A stretch of DNA of 64,000 nucleotides, taken from contig CAWEKI010000010.1 in NCBI GenBank assembly GCA_963809695.1, forward strand, positions 434,001-498,000. The letters run 5' to 3'. Shown in pieces: positions 41,848 to 49,920 of the stretch. The number at the start of each line of letters is the position of its first letter. Position 1 is the stretch's first letter. The notes beneath the pieces were generated by a model. That model was not told where the DNA came from. It saw nothing but the letters and a program-made list of their open reading frames with translations, and searched no databases. Origin of the DNA: JAGDMJ01 sp963809695 (GTDB lineage: Bacteria > Bacteroidota > Ignavibacteria > UBA10030 > UBA6906). A program made the translations under genes and the position numbers.

Positions 41848-42935
41848 ATCCCGTTCAATGGTACAGATCTCGGATGAGCGCCCCCGGTCACCGTGAGCAT
41901 CGTTCAATCGCCCCCTGGACCAAGGCCGAAGACCCGCAGAGGATCCTGGTCGTCCGCTTCCATGCGATTGGCGATGTCGCGCTCACACTGCCTGCCTGCG
42001 CAGCGTTGCGGCGGCGCTATCCGGATGCGCGGATCGATCTTCTCACTTCTCCGGACGCGGCTCCACTCGCGAACGCTGTACACCTCTTTGATACGGTCGT
42101 TCTCCTTCGGAGGCCACCGGGAAGAATCGTGGAATCGAGCGAACTCCTGGCCACAGGTAAGCAACTTCGTCAACAGCGATTCCAGGTGGTGCTGGATCTC
42201 CAGCGAAACTGGAAAAGCCGGTGGATTCGCCGCATGATCCGCCCCGAGTCGTGGGGAGAATTCGACCGTTTCAGCCAGCTCCCGGCGTGCGATCGGACGC
42301 TGAGCGTCTTTCATGACACTGGCTTTCACGCCCTGGTTCCGGTCTTTGAACAGCGGTTCACGCAGAGCGCAACGCAGAACGCTGAGGCGCTCCTCCGCTC
42401 CCATGGGTGGCATCCGGGAGACCATCTTGTGTTGTTCAACCCGGCCGGATTGTGGGAGACACGTAACTGGCCTTTGAGCAACTACGCCGAACTGTCCCGT
42501 ACGTGGCCCGGAGCCAACACGATCCGGTTTCTCCTCGTCGGCACTGAGCGTCTCAGCGTTGCGTCGCAGGTTCTCGCCGGTCAGCTGGGGAGCAAGCTCA
42601 TCGACCTTACAAACCGCACGCCACTCGACGTGGCCTTCGCGCTACTTGCCTTTGTGGATGTCGCCATTACCGAGGACTCCGGGCTGATGCACATGGCCTG
42701 GTGCGTGGGGACACCCCTGGTCGCGCTGTTCGGATCAAGCCGCCACTTTTGGTCTCTCCCTACGGGAGACCATGTGCACGCTTTCCACAGCGGAGACCTT
42801 CCGTGCGGCGCCTGCATGCGAGCTCAATGCAAGTACGGAGACAACCGCTGCCTGACCAGGGTCACACCTGACGCTGTCCTGCGCGCTGCAGATGCGCTCA
42901 TGCGTACCCACCGCCGGGAGCAGAGCCAGCAATGA
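41844..42935 (+). CDS. Glycosyltransferase family 9 (heptosyltransferase-like)
   Basis: A 363-residue GT-B enzyme like the ADP-heptose:LPS heptosyltransferases. Motifs: VVRFHAIGDVALTLPACAALRRRYP near the N-terminus, LFNPAGLWETRNWPLSNYAEL at the domain junction, and the donor-binding ITEDSGLMHMAWCVGTPLVALFG. The start is GTG at 41844 overlapping the methyltransferase stop; a later ATG at 41874 is possible. A Cys cluster near the C-terminus (PCGACMRAQCKYGDNRC) matches the Cys-rich end seen in many GT9 proteins. It suggests an LPS-core-like or lipid-linked glycan product. Confidence 0.88.
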   Translation: MNPVQWYRSRMSAPGHREHRSIAPWTKAEDPQRILVVRFHAIGDVALTLPACAALRRRYPDARIDLLTSPDAAPLANAVHLFDTVVLLRRPPGRIVESSELLATGKQLRQQRFQVVLDLQRNWKSRWIRRMIRPESWGEFDRFSQLPACDRTLSVFHDTGFHALVPVFEQRFTQSATQNAEALLRSHGWHPGDHLVLFNPAGLWETRNWPLSNYAELSRTWPGANTIRFLLVGTERLSVASQVLAGQLGSKLIDLTNRTPLDVAFALLAFVDVAITEDSGLMHMAWCVGTPLVALFGSSRHFWSLPTGDHVHAFHSGDLPCGACMRAQCKYGDNRCLTRVTPDAVLRAADALMRTHRREQSQQ

Positions 42936-44056
42936 AACAGGTGGCAATGTTTATGGCTGCAAGCCTCCGCCGGTCTCCCGCTGGAACATATACACCCGCA
43001 CTCGTCGACCTTATCCAACGGTTGTCAGCAGACTTTTCTGTGACCGTCTTCACCGTCATTCCACCCACAGGTGAATCCGATGGTTATAGCTGCGGGAGGG
43101 CAGACGTCCGCGTCGTGCCAGTACGGCACGATGATTCGATACTCCAGCGTGCCGCCCACCTCGTCCGGACGTTCAGGAAGATGCATCGGGAACACCCCTT
43201 TGATCTTGTCCATGGCTTCTGGGCAACACCCGGCGGCCTTGCGGCCGTTGGTTCGGACTTGCTCACCGGCTTGTCTTCGATCGTTACGCTGCAGGGAGGA
43301 GAAGCTGCCTCGCTGCCTGCCATCGGGTACGGGAATATGTCCCGGCTTTCCACCAAGGCTCTGACTCTCTGGATCTGCCGCCGTGCCACGGCCGTCACGG
43401 CGCTGACGCAATTCCAGGTAGATGCGATCAGCTCCCGTGGGTTGAAGCGGGACATACAAATCATTCCATACGGCGCACCGGAAATGTTCTTTTGCAGTCC
43501 CTCGCGCCAGGCGCCTGCACGTCCGCTCAGGCTTCTTCACGTCGGGGACCTGAACCGCGTGAAGGACCAGGAGACGCTCCTTCGGGCTTTCCAGATCGTC
43601 ACGCGGAAAACAGATTCCCAGCTGACCATTGCCGGCCGCGATCTGCTGGACGGGCGCACCGAAAAACTTGCCGGAGAGATGGGCATTCGAGACAAGGTGC
43701 GATTTCTGGGACATGTACACCACGAACAGCTTCCCCCGCTCTATTGTGATGCCGACTTTCTGCTCCACACCTCGTTGTACGAAGCGCAAGGGGTCGTGAT
43801 TTCGGAGGCATGCGCCGCGGGATGCGTGGTCTGCGGGACGCGGGTGGGACTCGTGGCAGATCTTGAAGGCAGATGCGCGGTGGCTTCTCCTCCGGGGGAC
43901 CCCGAGGGACTGGCGGATGCAGTTATCGCGCTTGCCGAAGATCCCGTGCGCTACGGGAACATCCGATCAGCAGCAAAAGCCTGGGCCACGCAACACGATG
44001 CTGCATGGACCGCTCGCGAATATTCGAGATTGTATCAAAAACTTCTGAACTTTTGA
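42932..44056 (+). CDS. Glycosyltransferase family 4
   Basis: A 374-residue GT-B enzyme that transfers a sugar from a nucleotide donor with retention. The C-terminal domain has LRLLHVGDLNRVKDQETLL, the VRFLGHVHHEQLPPLYCDADF block and the EAQGVVISE motif (Glu-x7-Glu) of GT4. The N-terminal acceptor domain contains the LQGGEA turn. Start ATG overlaps the GT9 stop by 4 bp. It is the last gene of the tight six-gene run; a 71-bp gap with a hairpin follows. Confidence 0.9.
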   Translation: MKQVAMFMAASLRRSPAGTYTPALVDLIQRLSADFSVTVFTVIPPTGESDGYSCGRADVRVVPVRHDDSILQRAAHLVRTFRKMHREHPFDLVHGFWATPGGLAAVGSDLLTGLSSIVTLQGGEAASLPAIGYGNMSRLSTKALTLWICRRATAVTALTQFQVDAISSRGLKRDIQIIPYGAPEMFFCSPSRQAPARPLRLLHVGDLNRVKDQETLLRAFQIVTRKTDSQLTIAGRDLLDGRTEKLAGEMGIRDKVRFLGHVHHEQLPPLYCDADFLLHTSLYEAQGVVISEACAAGCVVCGTRVGLVADLEGRCAVASPPGDPEGLADAVIALAEDPVRYGNIRSAAKAWATQHDAAWTAREYSRLYQKLLNF

Positions 44057-44101
44057 CCGTTTCTTGAGGTTAGAAGTATGAAACGCAGCCAACGCTGCGT
44101 T
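44053..44101 (+). promoter_or_regulatory. Possible internal promoter and hairpin between the two halves of the cluster
   Basis: TTGACC (44053-44058) is followed after 18 bases by TATGAA (44077-44082), a fair promoter. Next comes a perfect 8-bp stem AACGCAGC/GCTGCGTT (44082-44089 and 44094-44101, loop CAAC). No T-run follows, so it is a weak terminator at best. The hairpin would lie in the 5' end of the metallophosphoesterase transcript. Confidence 0.4.
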
Positions 44102-44127
44102 ATATCCCGTAGCTGAAAGGAGCACAG

Positions 44128-45378
44128 TTGTTTCGATTCACTCTTCTCGCGGTTGTTTTCCTCCTCCAATTCGTCCTTTTCCGAAGAGTGTGGAACTGGC
44201 TCAAGACTACTAGGCTGGCAGCACGGGTATTGCGCGGCGTAGTGGTAAGCATCTTCATATTCTTCAATGCAGTTTTTCTCGTCTTGGTCTTCCTTCGGCC
44301 CCGCGTGGTTGAGTTCCCCGAGTGGTTCGAGTTTCTAGGCGTGTATCCCTTCTATATCTGGTATGGCGCCACCTTCTTCCTGGGGCTTGTTGTTATTGCG
44401 GCATCCCTGGTCAAACTCCCCTTCAAGCTGATCGTGTGGGTTTCGACCCGCTTCTCCCGGGTAAAGGCCAGGCTCCGGCTTTTGAAGAGGGAACCGGCGT
44501 TTCAGGAATTTGACGCATCAAGGCGAACCTTCCTGCGCCGCGGCATGTACACTGTGACCGCAGTTTCGTTTGGGGGTACTGCCTATGGCGCTCTTGTGGG
44601 ACGAACACATCCTGAATTGACGACAGCAGAGTTTCCGATTGCTATGCTGCCCCCTGCATTTGACGGATTCACCATTGCGCTGGCGAGCGATGTCCACTCA
44701 AGCATTTTTATGACAAAGCGGGAGATGGACGAGTACGTGACCCTCTTGAATGGCATGAACGCCGACCTGATCGTCGTGGCGGGGGATTTCGTGAACAGCC
44801 TCACTGACGAAGTGTATCCGTTTGCAGAGGCCTTTAGCGCCCTGAGGGCTCCGCACGGAGTGTACGGGATCATGGGGAACCACGATTTCTACGCCTCCGA
44901 CCCCGAGCTCGTCGCTCGCGAGGTGAATGATTGCGGCGTTAAGCTCTTGCGCAACGACCGCGTGACCATTGCCAGGGGAGGCGCGCGGTTCGACCTGCTG
45001 GGCGTGGATGACGTGGGAAGCCCGAGCCGTGCAGCCGAAAAGATACGCATTGCACGGGGAACTGGCGGGCATGACGGCCCGCAAATTCTGCTCTGCCACC
45101 GGCCATACTTCCTTGCCCAGGCAGCCGAGCAGAAGATCGATCTCGTCTTGAGCGGTCACACGCACGGCGGACAGATCGTGCTCGGATCATTGGGCAAGAC
45201 CTACATTACACCCGCTGCCCTCGCATCCCCGTATATTTCGGGAACATACCATCTGGGAAGCACCGCATTGTATGTGTCGAGAGGGATCGGCACTGTCGCT
45301 ATTCCCGTGCGGATCAATTGTCCTCCTGAGCTTACCAGGATCGTGTTGCGATCCGGCCATGGAGAAAAGCATACATAG
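44128..45378 (+). CDS. Membrane-anchored metallophosphoesterase
   Basis: A 416-residue protein. The first 115 residues form about three to four membrane helices, then a Tat-like segment (SRRTFLRRGMYTVTAVSFGG) leads into a calcineurin-type phosphoesterase domain (about 170-410). Metal ligands are in ASDVHSS, AGDFVN, GNHDF, CHRP and SGHTHGG. It resembles YaeI/LpxH-type enzymes that cleave phosphodiester or pyrophosphate bonds of lipids. The start is TTG at 44128 with an AAAGGAG ribosome binding site. In this cluster it could remove a phosphate from a lipid-linked intermediate. Confidence 0.87.
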   Translation: MFRFTLLAVVFLLQFVLFRRVWNWLKTTRLAARVLRGVVVSIFIFFNAVFLVLVFLRPRVVEFPEWFEFLGVYPFYIWYGATFFLGLVVIAASLVKLPFKLIVWVSTRFSRVKARLRLLKREPAFQEFDASRRTFLRRGMYTVTAVSFGGTAYGALVGRTHPELTTAEFPIAMLPPAFDGFTIALASDVHSSIFMTKREMDEYVTLLNGMNADLIVVAGDFVNSLTDEVYPFAEAFSALRAPHGVYGIMGNHDFYASDPELVAREVNDCGVKLLRNDRVTIARGGARFDLLGVDDVGSPSRAAEKIRIARGTGGHDGPQILLCHRPYFLAQAAEQKIDLVLSGHTHGGQIVLGSLGKTYITPAALASPYISGTYHLGSTALYVSRGIGTVAIPVRINCPPELTRIVLRSGHGEKHT

Positions 45379-45387
45379 GGGGGTTTC

Positions 45388-46821
45388 ATGCGCCGGACTG
45401 TTATCTTATACAACCCCGCAGCACCCTATTACACCCTGCCCCTCCAATTTCTTGCGCTGGCATCCGTCATAGACTGCAGCAGATACTCGGTACACATCAT
45501 TGACGCCCGTATAGAGAAGAGTCCGGACGCGGCACACGCGAAGCTTCGTGCCCTCTTGCCAGAAGCTGTTTGTGTTGGAATCTCCGTCATTACAGGGACA
45601 CCGATCCGTGACGCCCTGGCCGCCACGTGGGTCGTGAAATCCACCGATCCGACCGTGCCCGTGATCTGGGGAGGCTGGCACCCTTCCATCCTCCCGGAGC
45701 AATGCCTCCGTGATGGGCATGCGAACTTCTGCGTCAAAGGGCAGGGAGAACTGACGTTTCTGGATCTGCTGGAGGCCTTGAGCGCCGGTGGAGGCTTTGA
45801 GTCCATTGAAGGTATCTCCTACCTCCATGAAGGCAAGTTCCGGGAGAATCCGCCGCGAAAGTTCGTTGATGTCAACACCTTTCCACCTTACGATTATGAG
45901 CTTCTGCCCATTGAGCGCTATTTCGAATTGAAAGAGAGACGCCAACTCGATTTCTATTCATCTCAGGGATGTCCATACCGCTGTTCTTTTTGCGCCGATC
46001 CCTATGTTTACAACCGCCGGTGGTCCGGCTTGCGCGGGAGCCGGATGATGTCTGATGTCTTCGACGCGGTCAGACGCTACGCAATCACCGACGTCGTTTT
46101 CCAGGACGAAAACTTCTTTGCAAACAGAAACAGGGTTCAGGAATTCTGCCAGAACTACTCCTCAGAGGAAATGCGATTCTCCTGGACCGCCACATCACGA
46201 GCCGATCAGATCGCTCCGCTCAATGACGAGTTCCTGGAGGAAATGCGGAGCGCGAACCTGCGCCGCGTCATGATTGGTGCGGAGTCAGGATCGCAGGACC
46301 TCCTGGACAGAATGGGGAAAGATACGCTCGTGGAGGAAACGCTCATCAGCGCGGCAAACCTCCAGCGGCATTCTATCTCAGCGACGTTCGGGTTTATCGT
46401 CGGCCTTCCGGAGGAGGGATTCCAGAACACGCTCCGGACGCTGGCAACGATCAAGGAGATCAAACGGATCAATCCTGAGTTTGAATTCAACATCTTCTTT
46501 TACACGCCGTATCCCGGCACGGCATTGTTCGACGAGATCGTACGGAGAGGATACCGCGTGCCACAGTCGCTGCACGATTGGAGCAGCCTCGATTTCGTGA
46601 AGTACGCCGGATACTGGCTTGATCCGCGGGAACAGGACTATGTTCAACGGTTCAAGTTCTATGCCCGCCTCGGAACCGAACGGCGATATGCGCGCCCCTG
46701 GTTCTACCCCCTCAAGACGCTTGCCTCAGCGCGTCTCCGCACAGACCACTTTCAGTTCCCTCTGGAAATGCGCTTGAGTGAAGCAGTGCAGAAGAATATC
46801 CTTCGCAGACACGATCGGTGA
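45388..46821 (+). CDS. B12-binding domain radical SAM protein (third copy)
   Basis: A 477-residue enzyme with a cobalamin-binding-like N-terminal domain (up to about 130, with WGGWHPSILPEQ and CVKGQGELTF) and a radical SAM barrel. The cluster cysteines are C195, C199 and C202 in SQGCPYRCSFC. It also has GAESGSQDLLDRM and the YPGTALFDEI segment. It is more distant from the tandem pair than they are from each other. It begins 9 bp after the phosphoesterase gene. Family members include enzymes for lipid, hopanoid and antibiotic tailoring; the substrate cannot be told from sequence. Confidence 0.88.
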   Translation: MRRTVILYNPAAPYYTLPLQFLALASVIDCSRYSVHIIDARIEKSPDAAHAKLRALLPEAVCVGISVITGTPIRDALAATWVVKSTDPTVPVIWGGWHPSILPEQCLRDGHANFCVKGQGELTFLDLLEALSAGGGFESIEGISYLHEGKFRENPPRKFVDVNTFPPYDYELLPIERYFELKERRQLDFYSSQGCPYRCSFCADPYVYNRRWSGLRGSRMMSDVFDAVRRYAITDVVFQDENFFANRNRVQEFCQNYSSEEMRFSWTATSRADQIAPLNDEFLEEMRSANLRRVMIGAESGSQDLLDRMGKDTLVEETLISAANLQRHSISATFGFIVGLPEEGFQNTLRTLATIKEIKRINPEFEFNIFFYTPYPGTALFDEIVRRGYRVPQSLHDWSSLDFVKYAGYWLDPREQDYVQRFKFYARLGTERRYARPWFYPLKTLASARLRTDHFQFPLEMRLSEAVQKNILRRHDR

Positions 46822-46825
46822 TCCC

Positions 46826-47863
46826 ATGGCGCTGAATATCGACGCCTTTTTCAATACGCTCACGTCCCGCTCACGGACCCTTCCTGTCGTCATTTTGTAT
46901 GTGACGGAGGCGTGCAATCTTCAGTGCATCACCTGCTCGTACAGAAGTGCTCTTCCAGGAGAACTCTCCCTTGCGGAGATTCAGGAATTCGCGCGGCGGC
47001 TCCAGGCGTACGGGCTCAAGCACGTTGCTTTCTCCGGCGGAGAACCCCTCCTGCGGCGCGATTTCCCCTTGATCTGCAAGGCTTTCGAACGAAAGGATGT
47101 CACACAGACTCTGTTGACCAACGGCCTGCTCCTGGAGAAACGATTGCCTGAGATCAGCGGCTACCTTGCGGAGATCATTGTGTCGATCGACGGGCCTGAC
47201 AAAGGGACGCACGACGCTATTCGCGGCGCCGCGGCTTTCGACCGCATCCTCTCGGGGATCCATCGTGCGGTAAAGGAGGCACCTGTCGTGCAGATGTCGC
47301 TTCGCACCGTGGTCCAAAAAAGAAATTTCCGCTCCCTCCCCGCTATCGTCGCGTTGGCCCATTCACTCGGAGTCCATCACGTCTCATTCCTTGCCGCAGA
47401 TGTGATGACGGACGCGTTCGGACGCAAGGCCGCAGGCCAGGCAGCGATAGACCCCTCTGTCGCGCTTGACGCAAGCGAAGCTCTTGAGTTCCGCCGGCTC
47501 GTCGAAGAGATGGCGCTGACATGCGCCGATGAGTTCAGACAAGGGTTCATCGCGCAATCTCCCGAGGCCATGTTCCATATCGCCGGGTACTTCGCTGCCT
47601 TGCAGGGTCTTGCGCCGTTCCCCCGCAACATCTGTAATGCCCCGATGGTCTCTGCAGTTGTCACCTCCACGGGCGCGATGAAGCCTTGCTTCTTCCTGCC
47701 GGCACTGGGCAATGTTCGGTCATCCGACCTGGACGCGATTGCCAATTCGCCGATGGCACGCTCAACGCGCAGCGCGGTGAAGGCCTACAGTCTCGATGCA
47801 TGCAAATCGTGCGTCTGCACGCTTCATGTCTCCCCCGCTTCCGCACTCCTCGGTCGATTCTAA
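46826..47863 (+). CDS. Radical SAM protein with SPASM/twitch-like C-terminus
   Basis: A 345-residue radical SAM enzyme without a B12 domain. The cluster motif is C30-NLQ-C34-IT-C37, followed by the FSGGEPLLR motif. The C-terminus has extra cysteines (NICNAP, MKPCFF and DACKSCVC) that probably bind auxiliary Fe-S clusters in SPASM/twitch fashion. Such enzymes modify peptides or small metabolites, and HpnH-like relatives act on lipids. ATG 46826 lies 4 bp after the preceding stop. It ends the nine-gene cluster. Confidence 0.87.
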   Translation: MALNIDAFFNTLTSRSRTLPVVILYVTEACNLQCITCSYRSALPGELSLAEIQEFARRLQAYGLKHVAFSGGEPLLRRDFPLICKAFERKDVTQTLLTNGLLLEKRLPEISGYLAEIIVSIDGPDKGTHDAIRGAAAFDRILSGIHRAVKEAPVVQMSLRTVVQKRNFRSLPAIVALAHSLGVHHVSFLAADVMTDAFGRKAAGQAAIDPSVALDASEALEFRRLVEEMALTCADEFRQGFIAQSPEAMFHIAGYFAALQGLAPFPRNICNAPMVSAVVTSTGAMKPCFFLPALGNVRSSDLDAIANSPMARSTRSAVKAYSLDACKSCVCTLHVSPASALLGRF

Positions 47864-47906
47864 GTCGCATGGATGAAAAATCTCACCAAGCATCAGCGGG
47901 CTTTCG

Positions 47907-47937
47907 TTGCTTTTAAGGGGTGCATTCGATATATTCT
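47907..47937 (+). promoter_or_regulatory. Putative promoter of the cdd-tdk-purine phosphorylase operon
   Basis: TTGCTT (47907-47912), 17 bases, then TATATTCT (47930-47937). The cdd ATG at 47961 follows 23 bases later. It separates the salvage operon from the radical SAM cluster. Confidence 0.55.
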
Positions 47938-47960
47938 TCCATTCCTTCACTAAGGCCCGG

Positions 47961-48359
47961 ATGACGTACAAACAGCTGGCCAAGCGGGCAAAGGCCGCAC
48001 AAAAGCATTCGTTCTCTCCTTACTCTCGATTCCGCGTCGGGGCAGCACTCCTTTCCGGGAGCGGGAAAATCTACACAGGGTGCAACATCGAGAACAGTTC
48101 GTTCGGGCTTACCATGTGCGCCGAGCGTACCGCAATCTTCAAGGCAATCTCCGAAGGAGAGCGACAGTTTACAGCCATTGCCGTGGCGACCGATGAGGAC
48201 CGATTCGTCTCGCCCTGCGGCGCTTGCCGCCAGGTGCTCATGGACCTGGCCGGCGATATCGATTGCATTCTGACCGACAAAGTCGGCGCGATCAAAGTGC
48301 TCAAAATGAGAGAGCTGCTCCCCTATCCTTTCACCTCTGAAGATCTTTTTCGAGATTAA
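47961..48359 (+). CDS. cdd: Cytidine deaminase
   Basis: A 132-residue zinc enzyme that deaminates cytidine and deoxycytidine to the uridine forms. The zinc site is C53-A-E55 (catalytic Glu55) with C86 and C89 in PCGACRQ, the all-Cys tetrameric type. The NIENSSFG nucleoside-binding loop precedes it. ATG 47961 gives the family start; a longer frame would run into the promoter. It is followed by tdk at 13 bp. Confidence 0.94.
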   Translation: MTYKQLAKRAKAAQKHSFSPYSRFRVGAALLSGSGKIYTGCNIENSSFGLTMCAERTAIFKAISEGERQFTAIAVATDEDRFVSPCGACRQVLMDLAGDIDCILTDKVGAIKVLKMRELLPYPFTSEDLFRD

Positions 48360-48372
48360 TGCGCGACAGACT

Positions 48373-48948
48373 ATGACGGCTCCAACGCTTCACGACTCTC
48401 CGAAGAACACCGGCTGGATCGAAGTAATCGTCGGCTGCATGTTCAGCGGAAAGACCGAAGAGCTTATCCGCCGGATCCGCAGGGCTCAGATCGCCCGTCA
48501 GCAAGTTGCGATCTTCAAACCGAAAATTGACACCCGCTATAGCAACGATCACATCGTGTCGCACAGCGAGGCGAAGCTCCTGTCCACGGTCGTCGAGTGT
48601 GCCGATGAGATCCTCGCCAGGGCACAGGATGCGCAAGTCGTGGGGATCGATGAAGGACAGTTCTTCGACATGCGAATCGTCGAGGTTGCGGAGGAACTCG
48701 CAAACCAGGGGAAGCGCGTGATCATCGCGGGACTCGACCAGGACTACCGTGGCAAGCCGTTCGATCCGATGCCGCAGCTTCTGGCAGTTGCGGAGTATAT
48801 TACCAAGACCCTGGCCATCTGTGTTGTCTGCGGCAATCCTGCAGATAGAACCCAAAGGATCACTGCCGGGCAGGAGCGGGTTCTCGTGGGCGCGAAGGAG
48901 TCGTACGAAGCCCGGTGCCGGAATTGCTTCGAACCCCCGAAGTCCTGA
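48373..48948 (+). CDS. tdk: Thymidine kinase (type II)
   Basis: A 191-residue tetrameric TK that phosphorylates thymidine and deoxyuridine with ATP. The P-loop is GCMFSGKTEEL, and IDEGQFFD supplies the Mg2+ and catalytic acidic residues. A structural zinc ribbon is formed by CVVCGNPA and CRNC. The lasso-domain Tyr lies in ESYEARC. It stands second in the nucleoside-salvage operon. Confidence 0.95.
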   Translation: MTAPTLHDSPKNTGWIEVIVGCMFSGKTEELIRRIRRAQIARQQVAIFKPKIDTRYSNDHIVSHSEAKLLSTVVECADEILARAQDAQVVGIDEGQFFDMRIVEVAEELANQGKRVIIAGLDQDYRGKPFDPMPQLLAVAEYITKTLAICVVCGNPADRTQRITAGQERVLVGAKESYEARCRNCFEPPKS

Positions 48949-49001
48949 GCACTCGCGCTGTCCGATCCGCATTCGATCCCTGAGTCGACCGCCGCACTGA
49001 C

Positions 49002-49814
49002 ATGGATCCGCTTCAACGACATATATCGGAATCTGTCAGCTTTATCCAAGGAAAGACCAGCCAGCGTCCGAGCGTGGGGCTCGTCCTTGGCTCCGGCCTC
49101 GGCGACTTCGCCGATACCTTGCCCGGAGCCATCCCCATTGCCACTTCCGCCATCCCGCATTATCCGGCCTCGACTGTGGTAGGACACAAGGGCCGCCTGG
49201 TGTTCTCCACGCTCGGATCAGGGCTTTCCGTGGTTGCGTTCCAAGGACGTGTGCATTTTTATGAGTCACGGGACGTTCGCACTGTGGTTTTTCCCATTCA
49301 TCTGGCACACGCGCTCGGCGTGCGCGTACTTCTCATCACCAATGCAGCAGGAGGGATCAACAGGGAATTCTCGCCCGGTGACCTCATGCTCATCTCGGAT
49401 CAGCTGAACCTCACATGGGTTAACAGCCTGAGATCATTGGGGGACAGGATGCGAACGAAGGATCGCCTTTACGATGCCGAATTGCTCGCCCGAGCGGCGA
49501 GAACTGCTGCCAGGTTCGGGATACGGCTGAAGACAGGTGTTTATGCAGGAGTCAAAGGGCCCTCGTATGAAACTGCCGCTGAGGTTGAAATGATCCGACG
49601 GCTTGGAGGGGACGTGGTGGGAATGTCTACCGTTCTCGAAGTGCATGTTGCGTCAATGCTTGGAATGCGCGTGCTGGGAATTTCCTGCATCACCAACAAA
49701 GCGACAGGAATCGGCGAGACCCGGCTCAGCCATCAGGAAGTCACGGAGGTGGCAAACCGGGTGCGGCACGATTTCGCGCTCCTGCTCAATGGTATCTTGC
49801 AGGCGCTGGGATAA
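49002..49814 (+). CDS. punA: Purine nucleoside phosphorylase, trimeric type
   Basis: A 270-residue enzyme that splits inosine and guanosine (and deoxy forms) with phosphate. Motifs: GLVLGSGLGDF phosphate loop, GRVHFYE, the TNAAGGIN segment, and GPSYETAAEVEMIRRLGGDVVGMSTVLEVHVA. The usual STVPE reads STVLE here. The ITNKATG block holds the purine-contacting Asn. It lies 53 bp after tdk and completes a salvage operon. Confidence 0.93.
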   Translation: MDPLQRHISESVSFIQGKTSQRPSVGLVLGSGLGDFADTLPGAIPIATSAIPHYPASTVVGHKGRLVFSTLGSGLSVVAFQGRVHFYESRDVRTVVFPIHLAHALGVRVLLITNAAGGINREFSPGDLMLISDQLNLTWVNSLRSLGDRMRTKDRLYDAELLARAARTAARFGIRLKTGVYAGVKGPSYETAAEVEMIRRLGGDVVGMSTVLEVHVASMLGMRVLGISCITNKATGIGETRLSHQEVTEVANRVRHDFALLLNGILQALG

Positions 49815-49920
49815 GACAGAGCAGCGGATAAACCGGGATGGTCTACGGCCGACGTAATGCTTTGCTCCCTCTTAATCATCCCTCCGGCAATTTGCTGACA
49901 CGGCGTGTTGATTCTCTTGG

